Source of the DNA: Roseibium salinum
Lineage (GTDB): Bacteria; Pseudomonadota; Alphaproteobacteria; Rhizobiales; Stappiaceae
Reading direction: 5' to 3'
Assembly (NCBI RefSeq): GCF_026240905.1
Contig: NZ_JAPEVI010000003.1
Location: 1,550,001 to 1,614,000 of the forward strand
Length of the DNA: 64,000 nt
Below the pieces are notes generated by a model. That model was not told the origin of the DNA. It saw only the letters and a program-made list of their open reading frames with translations, and ran no database searches. The position numbers were made by a program, and so were the translations under genes. Positions 33,795 to 43,446 of this stretch are shown here, piece by piece (the stretch's first letter is position 1; the number at the start of each line of letters is the position of its first letter).

Positions 33795-34380
33795 ACTCAA
33801 GCCGGCGCTCCAGTTCCGTTGTTACCATGGATATGACTTGTCGGGCACGCTCCGGTGTACATCGCGGCCGCAGTCTGGCGATGGCAAACGGGTCCCTGAA
33901 CATCTGCGTTGCGTCTTCAAAAATCGTCCTGGCCGCGTCCAGGGACTCGCGGTCAAACGCAGCCGACAGGATTGCGGTCAGCATGTTTTCCAGGCGCGCC
34001 ACATGCAGAAGGACCGGCTCAGGGTGTTTCTCCGCCAATGCGAGATAGGTCCGAAAGAGTTGGGGATCCTGATCGAAGCGGGATGACTTCAGGGCAAGCT
34101 GGACGAGTACAAACTGCTGCAGTTTGGTCTGCCAGTTGTCTGCCGAGTCAATGGCTTTGCGTAGCTCGGCCTCAATATCAACGAACCATCGGTCCGCAAG
34201 AGCTGCAATCAATGCTGCTTTGTTGGGAAAGAACCTGTAGACGTTCGATTGCGACATGCCGCATTCCGCAGCCAGTTCCGTCACGGAGATACGGCTCGAT
34301 CCGTATTTGGCGAGACGCTTCTCCGCCGCCTCAAGCAAGGTCTGCCGTATCTTCCGGCTGTCGGCCCTGGGTCTCGGCAT
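33784..34380 (-). CDS. TetR-family transcriptional regulator
   Basis: A 198-residue regulator. The N-terminal HTH (residues 8-55) is clear: RQTLLEAAEKRLAKYG, then ISVTELAAECGMSQSNVYRFFPNK. The C-terminal ligand-binding domain is helical. The start at 34380 (MPRPRAD) comes two bases after the stop of the upstream methyltransferase; a GTG at 34392 would overlap it. It is co-transcribed with that gene and a palindromic operator lies upstream of the pair, so autoregulation is likely. Confidence 0.9.
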   Translation of the reverse strand: MPRPRADSRKIRQTLLEAAEKRLAKYGSSRISVTELAAECGMSQSNVYRFFPNKAALIAALADRWFVDIEAELRKAIDSADNWQTKLQQFVLVQLALKSSRFDQDPQLFRTYLALAEKHPEPVLLHVARLENMLTAILSAAFDRESLDAARTIFEDATQMFRDPFAIARLRPRCTPERARQVISMVTTELERRLEWAP

Positions 34381-34382
34381 CT

Positions 34383-34832
34383 CTATAACCACCTTCGGAC
34401 ACGGCTTCGGTAATCGTCGTAGGCGGCCCCGAACACTCCGGCGGCGTTGCGTTCCTCGATGGGGATGTACCAGAAATGCGATACGAGAAGAAACGCGAGC
34501 GCATAAAACAGGTTCAGCGCCTCATTCGTGCAGATGGCTATCCCCGTCAGGAGCAGCAGAAACCCAAGATACATGGGGTTTCTGGAGAGTCGATAAATCC
34601 CTGACGTGACGAGCTTGCGCGGTTGGCGGAACGTATGAATCTCAGTCTTTTCCCGTCGGAACGTCCGGTGCGCTTTCATAAGGACAAACAGACCGGCGGC
34701 CGCAATTGGCAGCCCGATCCATTGATACGGCGCCGATATCATCGGCGCGCCCGGAACCAGTAACGTTGTCGGTATCATCAACAGTCCCAGCACGAGCACC
34801 AGAACCGGCGGTATAATCTGCGGCATTGCCAT
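34383..34832 (-). CDS. Isoprenylcysteine methyltransferase-like (ICMT/PEMT family) membrane protein
   Basis: A 149-residue integral membrane methyltransferase-like protein with about four hydrophobic segments. The family core SGIYRLSRNPMYLGFLLLL and the C-terminal PIEERNAAGVFGAAYDDYRS (SAM-binding region) are clear. The substrate in bacteria is unknown. It is the first gene of a pair with the TetR regulator and lies directly downstream of a palindromic operator. Confidence 0.85.
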   Translation of the reverse strand: MAMPQIIPPVLVLVLGLLMIPTTLLVPGAPMISAPYQWIGLPIAAAGLFVLMKAHRTFRREKTEIHTFRQPRKLVTSGIYRLSRNPMYLGFLLLLTGIAICTNEALNLFYALAFLLVSHFWYIPIEERNAAGVFGAAYDDYRSRVRRWL

Positions 34833-34855
34833 CTCTCCCTAAATCAAAAGATGAT

Positions 34856-34883
34856 AAATGATAAAATCTATCTTTTATCATTT
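34856..34883 (-). promoter_or_regulatory. Palindromic TetR operator
   Basis: Arms AAATGATAAAA and TTTTATCATTT (11 bp each, six-base spacer) lie 24 bases upstream of the methyltransferase start. Size and symmetry fit a TetR-family operator, most simply for the regulator encoded at 33784-34380. Confidence 0.7.
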
Positions 34884-34898
34884 TACAAGCCAAAATAT

Positions 34899-34922
34899 GC
34901 TCCCCGGTGTGAACCGGGGAGC
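34899..34922 (-). terminator. Terminator of mmsA
   Basis: Arms GCTCCCCGGT and ACCGGGGAGC (10 bp, GTGA loop) lie 31 bases beyond the mmsA stop. On the transcribed strand the stem is followed by ATATTTTGG, a modest U-rich run. Confidence 0.65.
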
Positions 34923-34952
34923 GCCTGAGCCGTTTGCTTGTCCTGCGGCGGC

Positions 34953-36452
<1,500 letters not shown>

Positions 36453-36706
36453 GTGCGTTTCTCCCATCAGCTCTGAGCAATACGGATCGACTGACCGCAT
36501 TCAAAACTGCATCCTTTCTGACTTTTATTTTTGCTACAAACAAGCTCCAGTATTCCGGAGCCGTTGTGCATTTTTTATAGTTATGGCACATCATTTTCGC
36601 TCAGCTTCTCAAACACGGCCCGTGTTGTCATCCCTGATGAGGGCGGCGGGACCGAGCGTTGCGGAGTGAGCGATCCGGCTCTTCTCTGATTAGGGAACCC
36701 AACAGC

Positions 36707-37588
36707 ATGAACTGGGACGACATTCGCATTTTTCTCGCCATTGCCCGCACCGGTCAGATCCTTGCCGCGGCACGGCGGCTTGGCGTGAACCACGCAACGG
36801 TCGCCCGCCGGCTGACAGCTCTGGAAGAGAGCCTCGGGACACGTCTCTTCGACCGTTCCACATCCGGCTGCATTTTGACCGAAGGCGGCAGCCGGTTTTT
36901 CGAGCGGGCGGAGCGGATGGAAGCGGAGGCCGTTGCGGCGGAGGCGGACCTGGGCGGCGACACCCCCGGCGTCAGCGGCACGGTCCGCATCGGAGCACCG
37001 GACGGCTTCGGCGTTGCCTATCTTGCGCCGCGCCTTGGAAAGCTGACCGAAAGACACCCGGGCCTTACGGTCCAGCTGGTGCCGGTCCCGCGCTCCTTCT
37101 CGCTGTCCAGACGCGAAGCGGACATAGCGGTGACGATCGACCGTCCGGACACCGGCCGTCTCGTGGCCGGCAAGCTGGTGGATTATGCGCTCGGCCTCTA
37201 TGCCTCGAAAGGCTATCTGGAAAAACGCGGCATGCCTGAACAGCCAGGCGATTTAAGCGCACACGATCTGATCGGGTACGTGGAAGATCTTGTCTATTCC
37301 CCCTCGCTCAATTACGGCACGGAGATCACCAGGGACTGGTCGGCCCGGTTCGAGATCGCTTCCGCGCTTGGCCAGACCGAAGCCGTTCGCGCAGGCGCAG
37401 GCATCGGTATCCTGCACGATTTCATCGCGCGCGCGCACCCGCTCCTTGTGCCTGTCATGCCTGACATCAAGCTCCGCCGCGCCTATTGGATGGTCACCCA
37501 CGAAAGCTCGCGCCCCTTGCGCAATGTGGCAGCGGTCCAGGATTTCCTGCGCGACCAGGTCGCGCAAGACCGTATGATGTTCGGATAG
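36707..37588 (+). CDS. LysR-family transcriptional regulator
   Basis: A 293-residue LysR protein: HTH at residues 1-60 (NWDDIRIFLAIARTGQIL, LGVNHATVARRLTALEESLG, TRLFDRSTSGCILTEGG) and the effector-binding domain after it. ATG at 36707 starts exactly at the HTH. It is divergent from mmsA. In the gap, TGTGC and GCACA half-sites flank 16 bases near 36570-36595, a possible LysR binding region. It may regulate valine or inositol-type catabolism (inference from mmsA). Confidence 0.9.
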   Translation: MNWDDIRIFLAIARTGQILAAARRLGVNHATVARRLTALEESLGTRLFDRSTSGCILTEGGSRFFERAERMEAEAVAAEADLGGDTPGVSGTVRIGAPDGFGVAYLAPRLGKLTERHPGLTVQLVPVPRSFSLSRREADIAVTIDRPDTGRLVAGKLVDYALGLYASKGYLEKRGMPEQPGDLSAHDLIGYVEDLVYSPSLNYGTEITRDWSARFEIASALGQTEAVRAGAGIGILHDFIARAHPLLVPVMPDIKLRRAYWMVTHESSRPLRNVAAVQDFLRDQVAQDRMMFG

Positions 37589-37623
37589 GGCCACGATCGC
37601 AGGGGGCCCTTCAGCCCCTGCCC

Positions 37624-38229
37624 CTACCGCCACTTCTGCGTTGCGGAAATCCACTCCCTCGTCCGGGATTCCGGATCCGGATTGAGCGTAATGTCGGTGA
37701 CGACGGCGGCACTGTCCGCGCCGTTTTCGAAGACGCCCGGCAGCCGTTCCGGCTTGAGGCCGCCTATGGCGACGAGCGGCAGACCGCCGACCGCGCGCTT
37801 CCATTTGCCGATCTTCTCGACGCCCTGCGGCGCCCATTTCATCTTTTTCAGAACGGTCGGATAGACCGGGCCCAGCGCGACGTAGTCCGGACAGGCGGCA
37901 AGCGCGGCGTCCAGTTCGTCTCCGTCATGGGTCGACACGCCCAGACGAAGGCCGGCTTTTCGGATCGCACCGGTATCGGCATCCGCAAGGTCTTCCTGGC
38001 CGAGATGGACGAAGTCGCAGCCTTCGTCGATGGCGAGCTGCCAGTAGTCGTTGACGACAAGCTGGCAGCCATGGTCTTCGCAGATCGTTCTGGACGCGGC
38101 GATTTCCTTGCGGAGCTCAGCCTCCGGCTTGTCCTTGATCCGCAGTTGCACAAGCTTGACGCCGAGCGGTATCAGCCGTGAGATCCATTCGGAGCTGTCG
38201 ACGATCAGGTAAAACGGGTCGAGTTTCAT
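37624..38229 (-). CDS. thiE: Thiamine-phosphate synthase
   Basis: ThiE joins HMP-pyrophosphate and HET-phosphate to thiamine phosphate. At 201 residues with the TIM-barrel motifs [39 protein letters not shown] and ALGPVYPT it is typical of the alphaproteobacterial type. It is the last gene of the thiO-thiS-thiG-thiE operon; its start overlaps the thiG stop by four bases. Confidence 0.93.
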   Translation of the reverse strand: MKLDPFYLIVDSSEWISRLIPLGVKLVQLRIKDKPEAELRKEIAASRTICEDHGCQLVVNDYWQLAIDEGCDFVHLGQEDLADADTGAIRKAGLRLGVSTHDGDELDAALAACPDYVALGPVYPTVLKKMKWAPQGVEKIGKWKRAVGGLPLVAIGGLKPERLPGVFENGADSAAVVTDITLNPDPESRTREWISATQKWR

Positions 38230-38999
38230 TCAAATACCGCCATGCCGATAACAGGGGTGGAAGGGACTGCCATGTCGCGCGGCTCGAGCGGTTGCGCTTC
38301 ATAGGCAAGACGGCCGGCCTCGATGGCTCTGGCAAAGGCTTCCGCCATCACAACCGGATTGCCGGCCTTCGCAACGGCCGTGTTCAGCAGCACCGCGTCG
38401 AAGCCCAGTTCCAGAACCTGCGCCGCATGCGAGGGCCTGCCCAGACCCGCGTCGACCACAAGGGGAATGCCGGGAAAATGCGCCCGGTAAGCCCTCAAGG
38501 CATCCGGATTCACCGGGCCTCTTGCCGAACCGATCGGCGCGCACCACGGCATCAGCACCTGGCAGCCAGCCTCCAGCAGCTTTTCGCCGACGATGATGTC
38601 TTCCGTCGTATAGGGAAACACCTTGAAACCGTCTTCCGTCAGAATGCGAGCGGCTTCGACGAGCGCGAAGACGTCGGGCTGCAGGCTGTCGTGATGTCCG
38701 ATGACTTCCAGCTTGATCCAGTCGGTCCCGAACAGCTCCCGCGCCATTTTGGCGGTTGTGACGGCCTCCTTTGCGGAGTGGCATCCGGCGGTATTCGGCA
38801 GCACCCGCACATTCAATTCGCGGATGAGCTCCCAGAACTTGCCGCCGGCCCCGTTTCCCGCCGTTTCCCGGCGCAGCGAAACGGTCAGGATTTCGGCCCC
38901 CGAGCCCCTTACCGCATCCGCCAGAACTTTCGGCGACGGATACTGCGCTGTGCCGAGCAAAAAGCGCGAGGAGACTTTCTCGCCGTAGAATTCAACCAT
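38226..38999 (-). CDS. thiG: Thiazole synthase
   Basis: ThiG (257 residues) builds the thiazole ring from deoxyxylulose phosphate, dehydroglycine and the sulfur carried by ThiS thiocarboxylate. The start [16 protein letters not shown], the active-site Lys in [16 protein letters not shown] and the phosphate-binding [19 protein letters not shown] are all present. It lies five bases after thiS and overlaps thiE by four bases. Confidence 0.96.
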   Translation of the reverse strand: MVEFYGEKVSSRFLLGTAQYPSPKVLADAVRGSGAEILTVSLRRETAGNGAGGKFWELIRELNVRVLPNTAGCHSAKEAVTTAKMARELFGTDWIKLEVIGHHDSLQPDVFALVEAARILTEDGFKVFPYTTEDIIVGEKLLEAGCQVLMPWCAPIGSARGPVNPDALRAYRAHFPGIPLVVDAGLGRPSHAAQVLELGFDAVLLNTAVAKAGNPVVMAEAFARAIEAGRLAYEAQPLEPRDMAVPSTPVIGMAVFE

Positions 39000-39004
39000 G
39001 GCGC

Positions 39005-39202
39005 TCAGCCTCCCTGCATCGGCGACAGAATCTCGATCCGGTCACCTTCCGCCAGCGGGCAATCTGCCCTGTCTTCCGCGGCAACAAGGTCGCTGTTGCG
39101 GGCTGTGGCCAGAAACTCGTGATCGTAGGCCAGTTCGTCGAGCAATGCGGCCAGCGTCTCGCTGGAAACTTCCTGCTCCTGGCCGTTAATGGTGAGCTTC
39201 AA
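39005..39202 (-). CDS. thiS: Sulfur carrier protein ThiS, TTG start
   Basis: A 65-residue ubiquitin-like carrier ending in the required Gly-Gly (SPMQGG). The N-terminal [11 protein letters not shown] strand is typical. No ATG is available at the correct length; a TTG at 39202 has AGGAG eight bases upstream and gives the family length. It overlaps the end of thiO by 17 bases and precedes thiG. Confidence 0.92.
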   Translation of the reverse strand: MKLTINGQEQEVSSETLAALLDELAYDHEFLATARNSDLVAAEDRADCPLAEGDRIEILSPMQGG

Positions 39203-40163
39203 GGTCGTTCTCCTTTGAGAAAGAAAGGATCTGATTGGTGGCCTCTTCGGCATAATGGGGCGACAGCAGGAAGCCGTGCCGGTAAAGACCGTTGAGCGAC
39301 AATGTCCGTCCCGACCGGACAATGCGCGGCAGATTGTCGGAATAGGCCGGACGAACGCCGGTTCCCGTCTCTACGATCTTTGCCTCGGCAAAGGCCGGGT
39401 GGAGACTGTAGGCAGCGTTGAGCAGTTCCATTGCGGAACGGGCACTGATCGGTCCGGTATCGTCGCTTTCGATCATGGTCGCCCCGACCATGAAATGATT
39501 TCCCTCCCGCGGCACCACGTAAACGGGAATGCGCGGATGCAGAAAACGCACGGGACGGGACAGCGCAACGTCGGGCGCATGCAGGATCAGCATTTCCCCT
39601 CGAACGCCTCGCAGATCCGGGTCCCTTGCAGCCATGCCCGTACAATCGGCGGTGAAATCGGCAGCGATCGAGGCCGCCTCTCCGTCGAAGATAAACCGGA
39701 CACCTCTTTCGACCAGCTTCGCCTTAAGGCAGCTCAGGGCTCTTCTCGGGTCGAGATGCGCTTCGCCCGGAAAGAACAGCGCCTTTGAAAACCGCCCCTC
39801 CAGATCCGGTTCCAGCGCCGCGATACCGTGTCCGTCCAGCCAGTTGTGACCGGTGGTGCGAGCCGCGAACCGGCCGAGCTCGGCCGTATCGCGCGGCGGC
39901 GCCACCACAAGCGTTCCGTGCCGCACGACGTGACCGGGCACGGCATCCGACCACCAGTCCAAGGACGTCTTGCCGTATGTGAGTACGTCCTCTTCCGCGT
40001 TTTCTCGCTCGCACCAGGGCGCCAGCATGCCACCGGCGAGCCAGGAAGCGCTGCCGCCAAGGTCCTTGTTTTTCTCGACCACAATGACTTTCGCACCGCG
40101 CCTGGAGAGTTCCCGGGCCAGCGTCAGCCCGGCCACTCCAGCGCCCCGGATCAGCACTCTCAT
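39186..40163 (-). CDS. thiO: Glycine oxidase ThiO
   Basis: FAD-dependent oxidase of 325 residues that makes the imine of glycine for thiazole synthesis in place of ThiH. The dinucleotide-binding motif RGAGVAGLTLARELSRRGA lies at the N-terminus and the family C-terminal GTGVRPAYSDNLPRI and YRHGFLLSP motifs are intact. It leads the thiO-thiS-thiG-thiE operon, about 180 bp behind a TPP riboswitch. The oxygen-dependent ThiO route fits an aerobe. thiC and thiD are not in the window. Confidence 0.93.
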   Translation of the reverse strand: MRVLIRGAGVAGLTLARELSRRGAKVIVVEKNKDLGGSASWLAGGMLAPWCERENAEEDVLTYGKTSLDWWSDAVPGHVVRHGTLVVAPPRDTAELGRFAARTTGHNWLDGHGIAALEPDLEGRFSKALFFPGEAHLDPRRALSCLKAKLVERGVRFIFDGEAASIAADFTADCTGMAARDPDLRGVRGEMLILHAPDVALSRPVRFLHPRIPVYVVPREGNHFMVGATMIESDDTGPISARSAMELLNAAYSLHPAFAEAKIVETGTGVRPAYSDNLPRIVRSGRTLSLNGLYRHGFLLSPHYAEEATNQILSFSKENDLEAHH

Positions 40164-40339
40164 GAAATGCCTCTAGCGGTCGCGGGCCGGGCCGCCGCAC
40201 GGGCAAATGTCAGAAGTCGGGCTGTATGCACTCCGGATATCTCCCGCAAAGTCACTCGACGCTTTGCCTGGCTTCGTCATACCGGTGCGGGATGAGGTGT
40301 GACCGTGCGCCCGTGTCGGGGACCTGCCGGTTCTGGCAA

Positions 40340-40444
40340 ACACCATCCCTTCGCCAGCATGACCTGGATCAGGTTCTTCGGGTCCCTGCGCTGCACGACC
40401 GGATCGCGCCCAGCAGTATCTCAGCCCCTTTCGGGGCACCCCGG
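40340..40444 (-). promoter_or_regulatory. TPP riboswitch (THI element)
   Basis: Read on the minus strand, the conserved parts appear in order: GGGGTGCCCCGAAAGGGGC, GGCTGAGAT, then GACCCGAAGAACCTGATC, CAGGTCATGCTGGCGAAGGG and ATGG. This is the THI-box layout (P1, P2/P3 with CUGAGA, P4/P5 with ACCUGAUC). It is about 180 bases upstream of thiO, and thiamine pyrophosphate should repress the operon. The exact ends are approximate. Confidence 0.95.
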
Positions 40445-40719
40445 GTGAAATCACCTTGTGCCGCCAGTGCAAGCAACCTGTCAAGGTGCCATTGCCGGGT
40501 GATCCGGCGGCCTCTCTCCATATCTAGGGACTCAAGCCGGCCAGAAAAGCCCCGACCTCTGCACGGCTCTGCAGCCGGTAGACGGTCAGATGATGCGGCG
40601 GCTCGCGATGGGTCACCTCCGTCCAACGCGAATGGGAAGCCGGAAACGGACTGTTCAATGGACATCTCCTGCCGTTCCACCCAATCTAATGAAGTCAAAT
40701 ACAAGTCGAGGAGAGGCAG

Positions 40720-41646
40720 ATGAGCTGGTTGAATTGTCCGGATCCCATTCCGGGGAACGCTGCAAGCTGTGACCCGATCGAGACCATTATCGTTCCAAGA
40801 ACGTCGGATCTCGGCGGCTTTTCCGTGCGCCGCGCGCTGCCCTCGGCAAGGCGCCGGATGGTGGGCCCGTTTATCTTCTTCGATCAGATGGGACCGGCCG
40901 AGCTTCTGGTCGGCGGCGGCATTGACGTGCGCCCGCACCCGCATATCGGCCTGGCAACCGTGACCTACCTTTTCGAGGGCGAGCTCTATCATCGCGACAG
41001 CCTCGGCACGGAAATCGCCATTGCGCCGGGCGCCCTCAACTGGATGAGTGCCGGCAAGGGCATTGTCCATTCAGAGCGTGAGCGGGCGGAGCGCAAGCTT
41101 TCGACTCGTCCGCTCTTCGGCCTACAGAGCTGGGTCGCGCTGCCCAAACACCTGGAAGAAGGCGCGCCGGCCTTCCAGCATTTCGGCACGGAGGAACAAC
41201 CGCAATTCGCCGACAAGGGCGCCTCTGTCAAACTGATCGCCGGCGAGCTCTACGGTCACAAGGCGCCGGTCACTACGGCTTCGGAGCTGTTTTACGCCGA
41301 CATCTCTCTCGAACCGGGCGCGAAGGTTCCTCTCGACGCCGGTTGGGAAGAGCGCGGCCTTTATACGGTTTCCGGCCGCATCAGCATTGCCGGGCAAAGC
41401 TTCGATCCGGCGCAGCTGCTGGTCTTCAAACCGGGAGACCATCTGGTGATCGAGAACACCTCGCCCGATCCGGCCCGGTTCGTTGTCCTCGGCGGCGCGC
41501 CGATGGACGGCCGCCGCTACATCTGGTGGAACTTCGTCTCTTCCTCAAAGGAGCGTATCGAGCAGGCCAAGGAAGACTGGCGCCTGGGCCGGTTCGACAC
41601 GGTGCCGGGGGATGCGGAAGACTTTATTCCCCTTCCCGACCGGTAG
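40720..41646 (+). CDS. Pirin-family protein
   Basis: A 308-residue bicupin of the pirin family. The metal-binding block DVRPHPHIGLATVTYLFEGE (His of HPH, later His and Glu of GIVHSERE) is present, followed by the C-terminal pirin domain with EERGLYTVSGRI and FVVLGGAPMDGRRYIWWNFV. Bacterial pirins bind iron and some oxidise quercetin; the physiological role here is unknown. It stands alone 275 bp from the riboswitch on the opposite strand. Confidence 0.9.
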   Translation: MSWLNCPDPIPGNAASCDPIETIIVPRTSDLGGFSVRRALPSARRRMVGPFIFFDQMGPAELLVGGGIDVRPHPHIGLATVTYLFEGELYHRDSLGTEIAIAPGALNWMSAGKGIVHSERERAERKLSTRPLFGLQSWVALPKHLEEGAPAFQHFGTEEQPQFADKGASVKLIAGELYGHKAPVTTASELFYADISLEPGAKVPLDAGWEERGLYTVSGRISIAGQSFDPAQLLVFKPGDHLVIENTSPDPARFVVLGGAPMDGRRYIWWNFVSSSKERIEQAKEDWRLGRFDTVPGDAEDFIPLPDR

Positions 41647-41821
41647 ACCGCGAGATTCCGGCATCTTCAAAACGAGGGGCGTGGGAAAGTCCGCCGTTCA
41701 AGCCCTTTCCGCTCCGCTCCTCAGGTTTTATCCGGCCAGTCTCTTGAAAACACAGCCGGATGTCTGTCATCTAGGCGCCTGTTCCGTGATCTGTCGGATC
41801 CGGCTTCCAAAGTTTTGACCT

Positions 41822-42550
41822 GTGAAAACACAAATGCCCGAAAAACCTCTCTTTCCAGACGACAGTGCGGAGCTGCGCCGCGAAATCATCGAAACCGCGC
41901 GCGCGTTTACCCGGCTCGGACTGACAAAGGGAACTTCCGGCAATGTCAGCGCGCGCACCAGTTCCGGGTTCCTGCTGACACCTTCGGGCACGCCCTATGA
42001 AGTCCTGAGCGAAGACAGGATCGTCGCGCTGGATCTGGAAGGCTGTTACCGGGGCGATATCCTGCCTTCTTCAGAATGGCGGATGCATCTGGATTTCTAT
42101 CTGGCGAAACCGGCTTGCGGAGCCGTCGTCCATTGCCACAGCCCGCGGGCGACCGCACTTGCCTGCCATCGCAAGGGCATTCCCGCCTTTCACTATATGG
42201 TGGCGCTGGCCGGCGGCGACCGGATCGAGTGCGCGGATTATGCCAGCTTCGGGACCAGGGCCCTTTCGGACGCAATGATCGCGGCACTGGGGGATCGCAA
42301 CGCCTGCCTCCTCGCCAATCACGGGCAGATTGCGGGCGGACCGACGCTGCAAAAGGCCCTGGCCGTCGCCGAGGGAATTGAAGATCTGGCGGATCAATAC
42401 CTTTCCGCTCTGGCACTGGGGGAGCCGGTCATTCTGGATGCCGCCGAGATGGCGGATATCCTGAGAAAGTTCAAAAGCTACGGCAAGCAGACGAACGAAT
42501 TCGAAGAGGGTCAGTCGGCCGCTTTCGAATTGCCGAAACGGGTGGGATGA
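41822..42550 (+). CDS. Class II aldolase/adducin family protein
   Basis: Zinc-dependent aldolase of about 242 residues. The conserved SGNVSARTSSGFLLTPSG, the metal-binding CHSPRATALACH and the later NHGQIAGG segment indicate the FucA/AraD class. The partner gene, four bases overlapping downstream, is a sugar kinase, so the pair could phosphorylate and cleave a sugar acid or ketose; the substrate is unknown. The GTG at 41822 and an ATG at 41834 are both possible starts; neither has a strong ribosome-binding site. Confidence 0.85.
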   Translation: MKTQMPEKPLFPDDSAELRREIIETARAFTRLGLTKGTSGNVSARTSSGFLLTPSGTPYEVLSEDRIVALDLEGCYRGDILPSSEWRMHLDFYLAKPACGAVVHCHSPRATALACHRKGIPAFHYMVALAGGDRIECADYASFGTRALSDAMIAALGDRNACLLANHGQIAGGPTLQKALAVAEGIEDLADQYLSALALGEPVILDAAEMADILRKFKSYGKQTNEFEEGQSAAFELPKRVG

Positions 42551-43446
42551 GGATGCGGCTCGGAATTGATTGGGGTGGTACGAAGATCGAGATCATTGCT
42601 CTTTCCAACGAGGGAAAAGAGCTGTTCAGGCAGCGTCTCGACACGCCCCGGAACGACTACGAAGGCTGTCTGCTTGCGGTCAAGCAGCTGGTGGAGGCTG
42701 CCGAACGGGCAACCGGCCAGAGCGGCACGCTCGGTCTCGGCATTCCCGGCTCCCTCTCACCGAAGACCGGTCTCGTCAAGAACGCGAATTCCACCTGGAT
42801 GAACGGCAAGCCGCTGGACAAGGACCTGGAGAGGGTCCTCGGCCGGCAGGTGCGTATTCAAAACGATGCGAACTGCCTGGCGGTCTCCGAGGCAACCGAC
42901 GGTGCCGGAGCCGGAGCCCACGTGGTGCATGCCATCATCATCGGCACCGGCTGCGGGTCGGGAATCGCGATCGACGCGAAGGCCCATCTGGGCGCAAACG
43001 GGATCGGCGGCGAATGGGGTGCAATCTCGGTCCCTTGGCTCAAGCCGGAAGAGTTTCCGGGTCCCGACAGCTGGATCGGCCACAAGGGCGTGATCGATCG
43101 CTGGTGTTCGGGCACCGGCTTTCAGCTCGACTACCAGGAACGGACCGGGACGCTTCTCAAAGGGCACGAGATCATGGCGCTGAAGCGCTCCGGGAATGCG
43201 GTCGCCAATGAGGTTTATACAGCTTATGTGAGCCGCCTTGCCCGCGCGCTTGCCATGTCTGCAAACCTCCTGGACCCGGACGTATTCGTGCTTGGCGGCG
43301 GCATGTCGAATATCGACGAGCTCTACGACGACCTTCCGCCGGCGATGCTGCCCTACATCTTCTCAGACAGGTTCGACACGCCGATCCGCAAGGCCTTTCA
43401 CGGCGACAGTTCCGGCGTTCGCGGCGCTGCCTGGCTGTGGGAATGA
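42547..43446 (+). CDS. ROK-family sugar kinase with altered zinc motif
   Basis: A 299-residue ROK protein, probably a fructo- or hexokinase. The ATP-binding LGIDWGGTKIEI and later LNPD-type segments and QNDANCLAVSEA are intact. The usual ROK zinc cluster (CxCGxxGCxE) is replaced by WIGHKGVIDRWCSGTGFQLD: the Cys ligands seem to be missing. The ATG overlaps the aldolase stop (ATGA); a second ATG at 42553 is possible. The last 49 bases overlap the convergent methyltransferase. Confidence 0.8.
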   Translation: MRMRLGIDWGGTKIEIIALSNEGKELFRQRLDTPRNDYEGCLLAVKQLVEAAERATGQSGTLGLGIPGSLSPKTGLVKNANSTWMNGKPLDKDLERVLGRQVRIQNDANCLAVSEATDGAGAGAHVVHAIIIGTGCGSGIAIDAKAHLGANGIGGEWGAISVPWLKPEEFPGPDSWIGHKGVIDRWCSGTGFQLDYQERTGTLLKGHEIMALKRSGNAVANEVYTAYVSRLARALAMSANLLDPDVFVLGGGMSNIDELYDDLPPAMLPYIFSDRFDTPIRKAFHGDSSGVRGAAWLWE

